DNA of 64,000 nucleotides, from NCBI RefSeq assembly GCF_003413745.1, contig NZ_QVID01000001.1, forward strand, positions 1,240,001 to 1,304,000. The letters are read 5' to 3'. Below the pieces are notes generated by a model. It saw only the letters and a program-made list of their open reading frames with translations. It had not been told where the DNA came from and ran no database searches. Source of the DNA: Marixanthomonas ophiurae (GTDB lineage: Bacteria; Bacteroidota; Bacteroidia; Flavobacteriales; Flavobacteriaceae). Below, one piece after another: positions 35,799 through 44,319 of this stretch. Position 1 is the first letter of the stretch. Every line of letters begins with the position of its first letter. Made by a program: the position numbers and the translations under genes.

Positions 35799-35808
35799 AA
35801 AATAAGGT

Positions 35809-37002
35809 ATGAAAAAAGGAGTCGCTATAACCGGAATGGGCATTGTTTCTGCCATTGGTTGTTCGGTTGAAGAAAATCTGCAAGCGCTTCTTACTTCAAA
35901 CAGTGGATTAGGAATTTTAAAACACATTCAAACGCATCATAAAAATAGCATTAAAGTAGGGGAAGTAGGTTTTACCAATACTGAAATAGCTGCGAAATTA
36001 AACCTTCCGGAAGATAATAACTATACTCGAACGGCTTTGCTAGGGTCTTTGGCAGCAAAGGAAGCTTTAGAACAAGCTGAAATTAATGACATTTCAACAT
36101 ATAGAACTGGACTCATTTCGGCCACCACCGTTGGCGGAATGGATATGACCGAAAAATACTGGAAACAATTTGCTTCAAACCCCGAAGTTCAAAAATACAT
36201 CTCGAGCCATCATGCGGGCGATAGCACAAAAAAAATAGCAACACTTTTAGGAATTACCGGTTATGTCACGACTATTAGCACCGCATGTTCGTCAGCCGCA
36301 AACGCTATTATGTTAGGGGCACGGCTTATTAAAGTGGGAAAACTCGACCGGGTTGTAGTTGGTGGAACCGATGCGTTGTCAAAGTTTACCATAAATGGAT
36401 TTAAATCATTGATGATTTTAAGCGAAACCAATTGTACACCTTTTGATGCCAACCGAAGCGGTTTAAACTTAGGCGAAGCCGCTGCTTATTTGGTATTGGA
36501 ATCTGATGAGGTAGTTGCAGCGCAAAACAAATCTGTTTTAGCCTATGTAAGTGGCTATGGCAATGCCAACGATGCTTTTCATCAAACGGCATCTTCAAAA
36601 ACAGGCGAAGGGGCATATTTGGCCATGAAAAAAGCTTTGGAAGTCGCAGGTTTAAAATCTTCAGAGATTGATTATGTGAATGCTCACGGAACCGCAACGC
36701 AGAATAATGACTTATCCGAAAGCATTGCGCTGCAACGAATTTTTAAAGAAAAAATCCCCAGTTTTAGTTCCACAAAAGCGTTTACAGGTCATACACTGGC
36801 TGCTGCTGGAGCAGTGGAAGCTTTATTTTCTATATTGGCGTTGCAAGAAAATTGCATGTTCGCCAATTTAGGTTTTAAAACGGCTATGTCCGAAACAAGT
36901 TTGGTTCCGGTTACCCAACTTCAGAAAAAAGAACTAAAACATGTACTGTCTAATTCCTTTGGTTTTGGCGGAAATTGTTCCACCTTACTATTTTCCAAAT
37001 AA
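35809..37002 (+). CDS. Beta-ketoacyl-ACP synthase II-like with complete triad (second)
   Basis: 397 residues. Triad: Cys160 (STACSSAANA), His293 (NAHGTATQ) and His328 (FTGHTLAAAG). The N-terminal VAITGMGIVSAIG and the C-terminal NSFGFGGNCSTLLF are typical of FabF-type enzymes. Its stop overlaps the start of the next, catalytically degenerate ketosynthase by one base (TAATG). This pairing of an active and an inactive subunit resembles the KS-alpha/KS-beta heterodimers of type II polyketide and aryl-polyene synthases. Confidence 0.92.
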   Translation: MKKGVAITGMGIVSAIGCSVEENLQALLTSNSGLGILKHIQTHHKNSIKVGEVGFTNTEIAAKLNLPEDNNYTRTALLGSLAAKEALEQAEINDISTYRTGLISATTVGGMDMTEKYWKQFASNPEVQKYISSHHAGDSTKKIATLLGITGYVTTISTACSSAANAIMLGARLIKVGKLDRVVVGGTDALSKFTINGFKSLMILSETNCTPFDANRSGLNLGEAAAYLVLESDEVVAAQNKSVLAYVSGYGNANDAFHQTASSKTGEGAYLAMKKALEVAGLKSSEIDYVNAHGTATQNNDLSESIALQRIFKEKIPSFSSTKAFTGHTLAAAGAVEALFSILALQENCMFANLGFKTAMSETSLVPVTQLQKKELKHVLSNSFGFGGNCSTLLFSK

Positions 37003-38027
37003 TGAAAACGTGTTACATCCATAGCGTAGTGAGTATTTCGGCACAAGACAGTTTTGCTGAAGATGGGATTATTTCTGAAATACAAGAACAAGCAGATTAT
37101 AAAATTTTAGCAGTTCATCCACCGTATCGCGATTTTATTCCGCTTTCCCAATTGCGAAGAATGTCACCAGCCATTAAAATGGGGGTTGCTGCATCAAAAA
37201 AAGCATTGGAAAAAGCTAATGTAGAGCAACCTGACGCCATAATTACCGGTTCTGGTTTGGGCTGTATGGCCGATACCGAAACGTTTTTGAATACCTTACT
37301 GGAAAACGACGAGCAATTTTTAACACCGACAGCTTTTATTCAATCGACACACAATACCGTTGCCGGGCAGATTGCGCTTGGCTTAAAATGTAAGGCTTAT
37401 AATACAACATACACCCATGGTTCGGTATCGTTTGAATCGGCTTTGGTAGATGCGCAATTACAGATTGAAGCCGGAGAAGCTAGCAATATATTGATAGGTG
37501 GCGTGGACGAATTGGGAAGTGAATTTGTGGATTACGTTCATTTAGTTGAACAAAAACAAAAGCAACCCATTCAAGTGCCTTTAGGTGAAGGGGCTACGTT
37601 TTGTGTATTGTCTTCAGAAAAAAAAGAAGAAGCGGTAGCGGTTTTAAAAGCGGTTGAAATTCATTCAAAAATTACTGACGAAAATATAGTTGCTGAAATG
37701 CAAGCTTTTCTAAAAAGAAACAAGGTTGATGCTTCAGATATCGATGCCGTAATTTTAGGAAATAACGGTGATGCTTTTGATGTCTATTATCAAAATATTG
37801 AAGAGGTATTTCCTAAAATTGACTTTCTTCAGTACAAAAAACACATTGGTGAATTTTTTACAGCTTCCGCATTTGCTTTTTGGATGGGAGCGCAATTAAT
37901 AGAAGGTGAAACGCTTCCAAAGGATTTTTTTATTCGTAAAGCTGAAAGCAAATCGTATAAAACTGTTTTATTGTACAACCAATTTAAAGGAAGCCAACAC
38001 AGTTTTGTACTTTTAACCCAATGCTAA
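37002..38027 (+). CDS. Ketosynthase-like chain-length-factor candidate lacking catalytic residues
   Basis: 341 residues from the ATG at 37002 (MKTCYIHSVVSISAQDSF). The thiolase fold is recognisable (ITGSGLGCMADTETF, QSTHNTVAGQIALGLK, LIGGVDELG) but the active-site Cys position reads YTHGSVSFESAL, the HGT block is replaced by LGNNGDAFD, and the GHT block by HIGEFFTASAF. All three catalytic residues are thus missing. In characterised systems such a subunit pairs with an active ketosynthase as chain length factor. Gene position directly behind the 35809 synthase, with overlapping codons, supports that. Confidence 0.85.
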   Translation: MKTCYIHSVVSISAQDSFAEDGIISEIQEQADYKILAVHPPYRDFIPLSQLRRMSPAIKMGVAASKKALEKANVEQPDAIITGSGLGCMADTETFLNTLLENDEQFLTPTAFIQSTHNTVAGQIALGLKCKAYNTTYTHGSVSFESALVDAQLQIEAGEASNILIGGVDELGSEFVDYVHLVEQKQKQPIQVPLGEGATFCVLSSEKKEEAVAVLKAVEIHSKITDENIVAEMQAFLKRNKVDASDIDAVILGNNGDAFDVYYQNIEEVFPKIDFLQYKKHIGEFFTASAFAFWMGAQLIEGETLPKDFFIRKAESKSYKTVLLYNQFKGSQHSFVLLTQC

Positions 38028-38785
38028 AATTTGGTCAAATAACAGTTGTTGCCACCATTGCTTTACTCACTATTGGCGTAATTGATTTCTTCTTCAAGAT
38101 TTCACCTATTTTATATGTAACAATACTTTTACTTTGGTTTTTAATCGTAGCATTAGGCTCATTTACTATGCGATGGCAAATTTTTACTACTGCTTTTACA
38201 AAAGGTAACCAAAATAAAAAACAAGTAGCGATCACTTTTGATGATGGTCCAAATGCAGAATTTACGCCTCAAATTTTACAAATACTGAAAGCGTATAACG
38301 CAAAAGCCACGTTTTTTTGCATTGGGAAACACATAGAGAAATATCTAGGAATCGTGCAACAAATACTAGCTGAAGGGCATACTATCGGAAACCATTCCTA
38401 TTCGCATGCCACAAATTTTGGGTTTTTCAGAAAAACGAGGATTGTGCAAGAACTTTCAAAAACCGATGCTTTAATTAAAAAAATAACTGGTTCAACAAAC
38501 ACATTATTTAGACCGCCTTATGGAGTCACCAATCCTTCAATTGCCAAAGCAGTAAAAGAAACAAATCATACCATTATTGGTTGGAATGTCCGTTCGTACG
38601 ATACGGTTATAAAAAATCCTACTAAAGTTTTAAATCGTTTAAAAAAACGTTTGTCACCAGGTAGCATCATTTTATTGCACGATACACATTCCCGATGCCC
38701 AGAAATTGTGGAACGTTTGTTGCAATTTCTGAAAAAAGAAGGATACGAAGCTGTAACCATTGAAACGCTACTAACTAAAAATTAA
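38021..38785 (+). CDS. Membrane-anchored polysaccharide deacetylase family protein (CE4)
   Basis: 254 residues. Two hydrophobic helices at about 8-50 (VVATIALLTIGVIDFFF, LYVTILLLWFLIVALGSF) are followed by a NodB-type domain: ITFDDGPNAE, TIGNHSYSH, FRPPYG and SIILLHDTHS, so the metal and catalytic residues are kept. It overlaps the upstream synthase gene by seven bases. A deacetylase is not needed for polyene synthesis itself; it may process a glycan or lipid acceptor of the pigment, or hydrolyse an amide or ester. It is a paralogue of the gene at 23903. Confidence 0.88.
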   Translation: MLKFGQITVVATIALLTIGVIDFFFKISPILYVTILLLWFLIVALGSFTMRWQIFTTAFTKGNQNKKQVAITFDDGPNAEFTPQILQILKAYNAKATFFCIGKHIEKYLGIVQQILAEGHTIGNHSYSHATNFGFFRKTRIVQELSKTDALIKKITGSTNTLFRPPYGVTNPSIAKAVKETNHTIIGWNVRSYDTVIKNPTKVLNRLKKRLSPGSIILLHDTHSRCPEIVERLLQFLKKEGYEAVTIETLLTKN

Positions 38786-38786
38786 T

Positions 38787-39410
38787 ATGAAACCTACATT
38801 TATAATACTATTCAGTTTGCTTGTGCAACAAGCTTTTGCGCAAACGCCTTTGACTTCTACTGAAATTAAAGACTTTAAACAGCACGTAGAACAAACCGCC
38901 CAACAAACCGAAACCATTGTAAGCGATTTTGTACAGGAAAAACAATTGGAGTTCTTAAATGAGGCGGCTCTTTCCAAAGGGACACTCACTTTTAAAGCAC
39001 CCGATGCCATTCGTTGGGAATACACCAAACCGTATACATATGAAGTGATTTTTAAAGGAAATCAATTAACGGTTCATGAAGCAGGCTCGACAAAAAACAT
39101 TGATTTAAGTTCCAATAAATTATTTGAAAGTTTCAACTCGTTACTTATCAATAGTATAAAAGGTGATATGTTCAAAGATGAGGATTTTACTATTTCGTAT
39201 TACAAAACCGAAAAAGGGTTTATGGTGAGTTTTATTCCGAAAGAAAAGAGAATGAAGCGCTTTATCGCATCGTTTCAGCTCAGTTTTTCTGAAAAAGATT
39301 ATCAAGTAACGCAATTGAAATTAATTGAACCTTCAGAAGATTTTACATTGATTACCTTTAAGAACAAACAGATTAATGTGCCGGTTCCCGATTCGATTTT
39401 TAAAATGTAA
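38787..39410 (+). CDS. LolA-like outer-membrane lipoprotein carrier protein
   Basis: 207 residues with a signal peptide (MKPTFIILFSLLVQQAFAQ) and the LolA half-barrel pattern: IVSDFVQEKQLEFL, LSKGTLTFKAPDAIRWEYTKPY and the strand series after it. LolA proteins shuttle lipoproteins through the periplasm; cluster versions probably carry the hydrophobic polyene lipid to the outer membrane, working with the MMPL exporter. It is one base after the deacetylase gene. Confidence 0.87.
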   Translation: MKPTFIILFSLLVQQAFAQTPLTSTEIKDFKQHVEQTAQQTETIVSDFVQEKQLEFLNEAALSKGTLTFKAPDAIRWEYTKPYTYEVIFKGNQLTVHEAGSTKNIDLSSNKLFESFNSLLINSIKGDMFKDEDFTISYYKTEKGFMVSFIPKEKRMKRFIASFQLSFSEKDYQVTQLKLIEPSEDFTLITFKNKQINVPVPDSIFKM

Positions 39411-39414
39411 AAAG

Positions 39415-39807
39415 ATGTTATTGCCCAATTTATATCAGGTTATAGAGAAAAAAGTAATTGATGCAGATGCTGTTTCGGTAACGGTAGCGGTGAATAAAAA
39501 TCATCGCGTATTTGAAGGCCATTTCCCGAATAATCCAGTTATGCCTGGGGTGTGTATGCTTCAAATAATAAAAGAACTTTCAGAAGAACATTTGGAAACA
39601 TCCCTTTTTCTTCAAAAAACATCGAATGTGAAATTCACAGCGGTGATGAACCCTCAAATACAATCCAATCTCACCGTGAACTTGTCTTTTATTCGAGAAG
39701 AGGATTCGATAAAAATAAAAAACACGAGTACTTTTCCAGATGGGACGGTCGTGTTAAAATGTAATGCTATTTTTGTGGAAACAAACCGTGTGCATGAAAA
39801 CGGCTGA
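39415..39807 (+). CDS. FabZ-like 3-hydroxyacyl-ACP dehydratase
   Basis: 130 residues from the ATG at 39415 (MLLPNLYQVIEKKVIDAD). The canonical hotdog dehydratase motif GHFPNNPVMPGV is intact, with the catalytic His and the Gln of MLQ after it. It should remove water from each beta-hydroxy intermediate, leaving the conjugated double bond. It forms the second dehydratase of the cluster beside the ApeP-like protein at 32739, and overlaps the following gene by 14 bases. Confidence 0.87.
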   Translation: MLLPNLYQVIEKKVIDADAVSVTVAVNKNHRVFEGHFPNNPVMPGVCMLQIIKELSEEHLETSLFLQKTSNVKFTAVMNPQIQSNLTVNLSFIREEDSIKIKNTSTFPDGTVVLKCNAIFVETNRVHENG

Positions 39808-41023
39808 GCAAAATAAAATTCATTCAACTTATCTTGAAATAACCCAAAAACTCAAGCAGTATAAGTGTTGTGTGTTGATGCCAACTTACAACAATTATAA
39901 AACGCTAAAACGGGTATTGGATGGTGTTTTAAAATACACCGATGATGTGGTTTTGGTCAACGATGGTTCTACTGATGAGACACTTCAAATTCTTTCTGCG
40001 TATCCGCAAATTGAGCAAATTCATATTAACAAAAACCAAGGAAAAGGATATGCACTGAAAAAAGGATTTAAACACGCTGTTTCTTTAGGTTTTGATTATG
40101 CCATTACGTTAGATAGCGATGGACAACATTTTCCATCGGATATTCCAGTATTTATTAATGGGTTAGATGCTTCGGAAAACAAAAACCTGTTATTGATCGG
40201 TGACCGAAATATGAACGAGGCCGATGTACTCGCCCAAAGCCGAAAAGGCAATAAAGTGTCTAGTTTTTGGGTAAAAGCAGTAACCGATTTGGAATTGCAC
40301 GACACACAAGCTGGTTTTAGACTGTATCCAATAAAAGCATTGAAGGATATTAACTTTTTCAGAAATACCAAAAAATTTGAATTTGAAGTTGAAGTAATCG
40401 TTAAAGCAATTTGGGGCGGTATCTTGGTTAAAAATGTCCCTATTCAGGTTTTGTATGATTTAGAAGAACGGGTTTCGCATTTCCGACCGTTTATGGATAT
40501 TGCTCGAATTACCATTTTGATCATTTGGTTCTTGATTGTTAAGTATTTTTATATTCGTCCGCGTGATTTCTTCAGAAAATTAAAAAAAAAAGGAATCCGT
40601 CGCTTTTTGAATGAAGAGTTTTTAAGAAACAACGATTCCCCTGAAAAAAAAGCACTTTCGGTAGCGTTAGGACTCTTCATTGGGTTGTCGCCACTTTGGG
40701 GTTTTCATACCGTAATCGTTATATTTCTCGCTATTGTTTTAAAGCTGAACAAAGTAATTGCCTTTGCCTTTTCAAACATAAGTTTGCCACCATTTATTCC
40801 GTTTGTGTTTTTAGCTAGTTTAACCACAGGATATTGGGTTTTGGGACAAGATAATGAAGTTACATTAGCAAGTGTAAACAATAATTTTGAAGTGATTACT
40901 TCGTTAAAGGCTTATTTTATTGGTAGCATCACGCTTTCGGTTGGGGCTGCAGTTATTTTGGGAAGTTTATCGTATTTGTGTTTTTACCTTTTCGATACTA
41001 AGAAAATACAGCCAGATGGATAG
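39794..41023 (+). CDS. GT2 glycosyltransferase fused to a DUF2062 membrane domain
   Basis: 409 residues from the ATG at 39794. The family 2 glycosyltransferase domain is at about 20-240, with VLMPTYNNYKTLKRVLDG, LVNDGSTDET, NQGKGYALKKGF and the DxD in TLDSDGQH. From about 275 a DUF2062 block follows (KKALSVALGLFIGLSPLWG, FSNISLPPFIPFVFLAS) with two to three membrane helices. It may transfer a sugar to a lipid-type acceptor at the inner membrane, perhaps the head of the pigment. A start at 39764 is possible but less likely. It overlaps both neighbours. Confidence 0.85.
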   Translation: MKTAEQNKIHSTYLEITQKLKQYKCCVLMPTYNNYKTLKRVLDGVLKYTDDVVLVNDGSTDETLQILSAYPQIEQIHINKNQGKGYALKKGFKHAVSLGFDYAITLDSDGQHFPSDIPVFINGLDASENKNLLLIGDRNMNEADVLAQSRKGNKVSSFWVKAVTDLELHDTQAGFRLYPIKALKDINFFRNTKKFEFEVEVIVKAIWGGILVKNVPIQVLYDLEERVSHFRPFMDIARITILIIWFLIVKYFYIRPRDFFRKLKKKGIRRFLNEEFLRNNDSPEKKALSVALGLFIGLSPLWGFHTVIVIFLAIVLKLNKVIAFAFSNISLPPFIPFVFLASLTTGYWVLGQDNEVTLASVNNNFEVITSLKAYFIGSITLSVGAAVILGSLSYLCFYLFDTKKIQPDG

Positions 41024-43457
41024 ATTTTTCTTCAAGCTATATACATCGATTCAGAAACAGAGAGCGGTCTTTTTTATAGTATTGGCAGTAATCTGCGCAG
41101 GGTTGTGTTCCATAGCGTTTCAAGTTTCTTTTGAAGAAGATATTTCTAAATTAATACCTTCCAATTCTGAAAATGAACAATTTCAGAAGGTTTTAAAGAA
41201 CATCCGTTTTACCGATAAGGTAATTATAAACATCAAAAAAGAAGGCGGTACGACCGAAGATTTGGTTGGTTATGCTTCAGCTTTAAAAGACAGTTTAATC
41301 CCCTTAAAGAAGGATTATATAGAGAACATTCAAGGTGCTGCGAAAGAAGAAACGCTTTTCGAGACCATGGATTTTGTGTATGGTAATCTTCCGTTGTTTT
41401 TTACAGAAACAGATTATGCAATTCTGAAAAATAAATTATCTAAAGATAGCATTTCAAAAACCATGAAGGCGAATTACAAAACCTTGGTGTCGCCCTCGGG
41501 AATGCTTGCAAAAAAAGAAATTCTAAAAGACCCACTGCATCTTACCAACTTAGCATTGCAAAACCTTAAAAATATAGGAATTGAAGACGGGTTTAAGTTG
41601 AAAAATGGCTTTGTAATGACCGATGATGAGCAACATATTTTGTTATTCATCACCCCAAAATTCTCTTCTTCCGATTCTGAAAAGAATACAGCTTTCACTA
41701 AGAAACTGTATCAACTGCAAGAGCAAATAAATACAACATTTGATAGAAAAGTAACAAGCAATTATTATGGAGCGGCTTTTATTGCTGCTGCAAATGCAAA
41801 ACAAATAAAGAGTGATATTCAACTTACCATCGGGATTGCATTAACCATTCTATTGCTAATTTTTATTGGCTTTTATCGCAGTGTTTGGATTCCATTAATC
41901 ATTTTATTCCCTACAATTTTTGGCGCGTTAGTATCGATTGCTTTTTTGGTATTGATTAGGCCGCAACTTTCCGCTATTTCGTTGGGGATTGGCTCTATTT
42001 TGTTGGGCATTACCTTAGATTATTCTTTACATATCCTTACACACATAAAAAATGGCGAAACCGGCAAGCAATTGTACAAAAGCATTACCAAGCCTATATT
42101 AATGAGCAGCTTGACAACGGCTTTGGCTTTTCTATGTTTGCTTTTTATCAAGTCACAGGCGTTGCAAGATTTAGGAATTTTCGCCGCAGTGAGTGTGTTG
42201 GGCGCTTCGGTGATGGCGTTGTTGTTTATTCCGCAGGTGTATAAAAAGAAGACGGTTTCAAATACAAAAAAGAAAACAGTTTTTAATCGTATCACAGCCT
42301 ATCCCATACATAAAAACAAAATGGTGGTCGTTTGTCTGGCTGTTTTGTTAGTGATAAGTTGTTTTAGCTATAGTTCGGTTGAATTCAATAAAGATTTAGA
42401 ACAATTAAACTACAAACCAGAGCAACTTGTAAAAGCTGAAGAAGAACTGGAAACGATAACTAATTCGGTATCCAAATCTTTGTATGTAACCACGTATGGG
42501 GCTACATTGGAAAAAGCATTACAGCAAAATGATTCAGTGTATAGTTTGCTGAAAGCATTAGAAAAACAATCAGAAATTGAAGCTTTTAATTCAGTAGGCG
42601 GTTTGGTCGCTTCGGAAGAAAAACAAAACGAGAAGATTCAGGAATGGAATCAGTTTTGGAAATCAGAACGGCTTGAAAATGTAAAGAGTTCCATTAACAA
42701 CACTTCAGAAGCATTAGGATTTAAGTCCAATGCGTTTGCATCATTTTATAACCATTTGAATTCAAACTATAAACCTTTGGAGTTATCTGATTATCCTGAA
42801 TTTGGAAGCAAGATGATAGCCGATTACATTTCAGAAAAAAATGGATTTGTAACAGTGACTTCGGTTGTAAAAGCAAATGAAAATCAAATAGAAATGCTTC
42901 AAACAAGAATAGAGGAACTTCAAAATACATTAGTGATTGACCGTAAACAATTAAATGAAACCCTACTGAATACCTTACAAAACGATTTTAACACACTGTT
43001 GTGGTATTGTTTTGGCGTGGTCGTGTTAGCGTTATTGTTGTTTTACCGAAATTGGAAATTGGTTGTTGTAACAACCGTACCTATTTGTCTAACGTGGCTG
43101 TTGACCATTGGGGTTATGGGAGTATTTCAATTACAATTTAATGTATTTAACAGCATCATTTCGGCCTTTATCTTTGGGTTGGGTGTAGATTACAGCATTT
43201 TTATTACCAACGCTTTATTGAATAAAGAAAACACAAACACTTTGGCAACCCATAAAACAGCTATTTTGTTGTCGGTTGTAACGACTATTTTAGGTGTTGG
43301 AGTGTTGGTTTTTGCAAAACATCCTGCTTTGCAATCGGTTGCGGCGGTATCGGTAATTGGTATTTTTTCAGCTATGTTAATTGCCTTTACCGTTCAGCCT
43401 TTGTTGTTTAATCTTCTTATTTTTAGAAAAAGAACCAGTACCGATGGGAACCATTAA
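41016..43457 (+). CDS. MMPL/RND-family exporter of the polyene cluster
   Basis: 813 residues from the ATG at 41016 (MDRFFFKLYTSIQKQRAVFF). It has the RND layout: one N-terminal helix, a periplasmic domain with DISKLIPSNSENEQF, a block of about five helices (about 250-415; LSAISLGIGSILLGITLDYS), a second helix and periplasmic loop, and a second five-helix block to the C-terminus (FIFGLGVDYSIFITNALL). The acidic residues in the ITLDYS and LGVDYS helices are the proton relay expected for this family. It is likely to extract the aryl-polyene lipid from the inner membrane towards the LolA-like carrier. Confidence 0.88.
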   Translation: MDRFFFKLYTSIQKQRAVFFIVLAVICAGLCSIAFQVSFEEDISKLIPSNSENEQFQKVLKNIRFTDKVIINIKKEGGTTEDLVGYASALKDSLIPLKKDYIENIQGAAKEETLFETMDFVYGNLPLFFTETDYAILKNKLSKDSISKTMKANYKTLVSPSGMLAKKEILKDPLHLTNLALQNLKNIGIEDGFKLKNGFVMTDDEQHILLFITPKFSSSDSEKNTAFTKKLYQLQEQINTTFDRKVTSNYYGAAFIAAANAKQIKSDIQLTIGIALTILLLIFIGFYRSVWIPLIILFPTIFGALVSIAFLVLIRPQLSAISLGIGSILLGITLDYSLHILTHIKNGETGKQLYKSITKPILMSSLTTALAFLCLLFIKSQALQDLGIFAAVSVLGASVMALLFIPQVYKKKTVSNTKKKTVFNRITAYPIHKNKMVVVCLAVLLVISCFSYSSVEFNKDLEQLNYKPEQLVKAEEELETITNSVSKSLYVTTYGATLEKALQQNDSVYSLLKALEKQSEIEAFNSVGGLVASEEKQNEKIQEWNQFWKSERLENVKSSINNTSEALGFKSNAFASFYNHLNSNYKPLELSDYPEFGSKMIADYISEKNGFVTVTSVVKANENQIEMLQTRIEELQNTLVIDRKQLNETLLNTLQNDFNTLLWYCFGVVVLALLLFYRNWKLVVVTTVPICLTWLLTIGVMGVFQLQFNVFNSIISAFIFGLGVDYSIFITNALLNKENTNTLATHKTAILLSVVTTILGVGVLVFAKHPALQSVAAVSVIGIFSAMLIAFTVQPLLFNLLIFRKRTSTDGNH

Positions 43458-44319
43458 AACAACACCTGTAAAACGAGTAACCTCTATCACCAAAGAGGAG
43501 TTTGTAAAAAACTATTACAAACCGCAACGTCCTGTGTTAATTGAAGGTTTTGCAAAACAATGGCCAGCCTACGAGAAGTGGAACTTGGAGTACATACAGC
43601 AATTAGCGGGCGACCAAATTGTACCTCTGTACAATAACAAACCTACGAAAGGACATAAAAAATCTGTAGTTCCCGCGAAAAAGTTGAAGCTTTACGATTA
43701 TATAGAACTATTAAAAGCGGGCCCCACCGATCTGCGGATGTTCTTTTACAATGTGCTTCAAAAAATGCCAGCGTTGACCAAGGATTTTGATTATTCAGAT
43801 ATTGGCTTACCGTTTTTTAAAAAACTTCCTGTGATGTTCTTTGGCGGAAAAGGCTCGAAAGTATTAGCGCATTACGATATGGATTTGGCCGATTTGCTGC
43901 ACGTGCATTTTCACGGTACTAAAAAGGCGATGTTGTTTGAACCTAAACAAGCGAAAAATCTTTATAGAGTTCCATTTACGGTTCATAATATTGAAGCCAT
44001 CGATATGGATAATCCAGATTTCGGAACCTATCCAGCATTACAACAAGCTGAGGGAATTTCAGTAGAAATGAAACACGGCGATGCGTTGTACATGCCAAGC
44101 GGCTATTGGCATTATATTACGTATGAAGATGCTGGTTTTTCCATTAGCCTTCGAGCATTTCCACGGAAACCTAAAAAACTGGGAAAATTGCTTTCTAATT
44201 TGTTGTTTATGCGCAATTTTGAGAATATCATGCGTTATATTGCAGGAAGTAAGTGGGTGGATTACAAGGAAAGCAGTATGATAAAACGTACCAATAGAAA
44301 ATTTAAAAACACGCAATAA
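43444..44319 (+). CDS. Cupin-like (JmjC-type, Cupin_8) protein
   Basis: 291 residues from the ATG at 43444 (MGTIKTTPVKRVTSITKEEF). The opening QRPVLIEGFAKQWPAYEKW is the Cupin_8/JmjC start, followed by the metal-site candidates in LAHYDMDLADLLHVHFHG (HxD) and the distal His in YMPSGYWHYI. Members are Fe(II)/2-oxoglutarate oxygenases. It overlaps the exporter gene by 14 bases. A hydroxylation or demethylation step on the pigment is plausible but not shown; I cannot name a characterised aryl-polyene counterpart. Confidence 0.82.
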   Translation: MGTIKTTPVKRVTSITKEEFVKNYYKPQRPVLIEGFAKQWPAYEKWNLEYIQQLAGDQIVPLYNNKPTKGHKKSVVPAKKLKLYDYIELLKAGPTDLRMFFYNVLQKMPALTKDFDYSDIGLPFFKKLPVMFFGGKGSKVLAHYDMDLADLLHVHFHGTKKAMLFEPKQAKNLYRVPFTVHNIEAIDMDNPDFGTYPALQQAEGISVEMKHGDALYMPSGYWHYITYEDAGFSISLRAFPRKPKKLGKLLSNLLFMRNFENIMRYIAGSKWVDYKESSMIKRTNRKFKNTQ

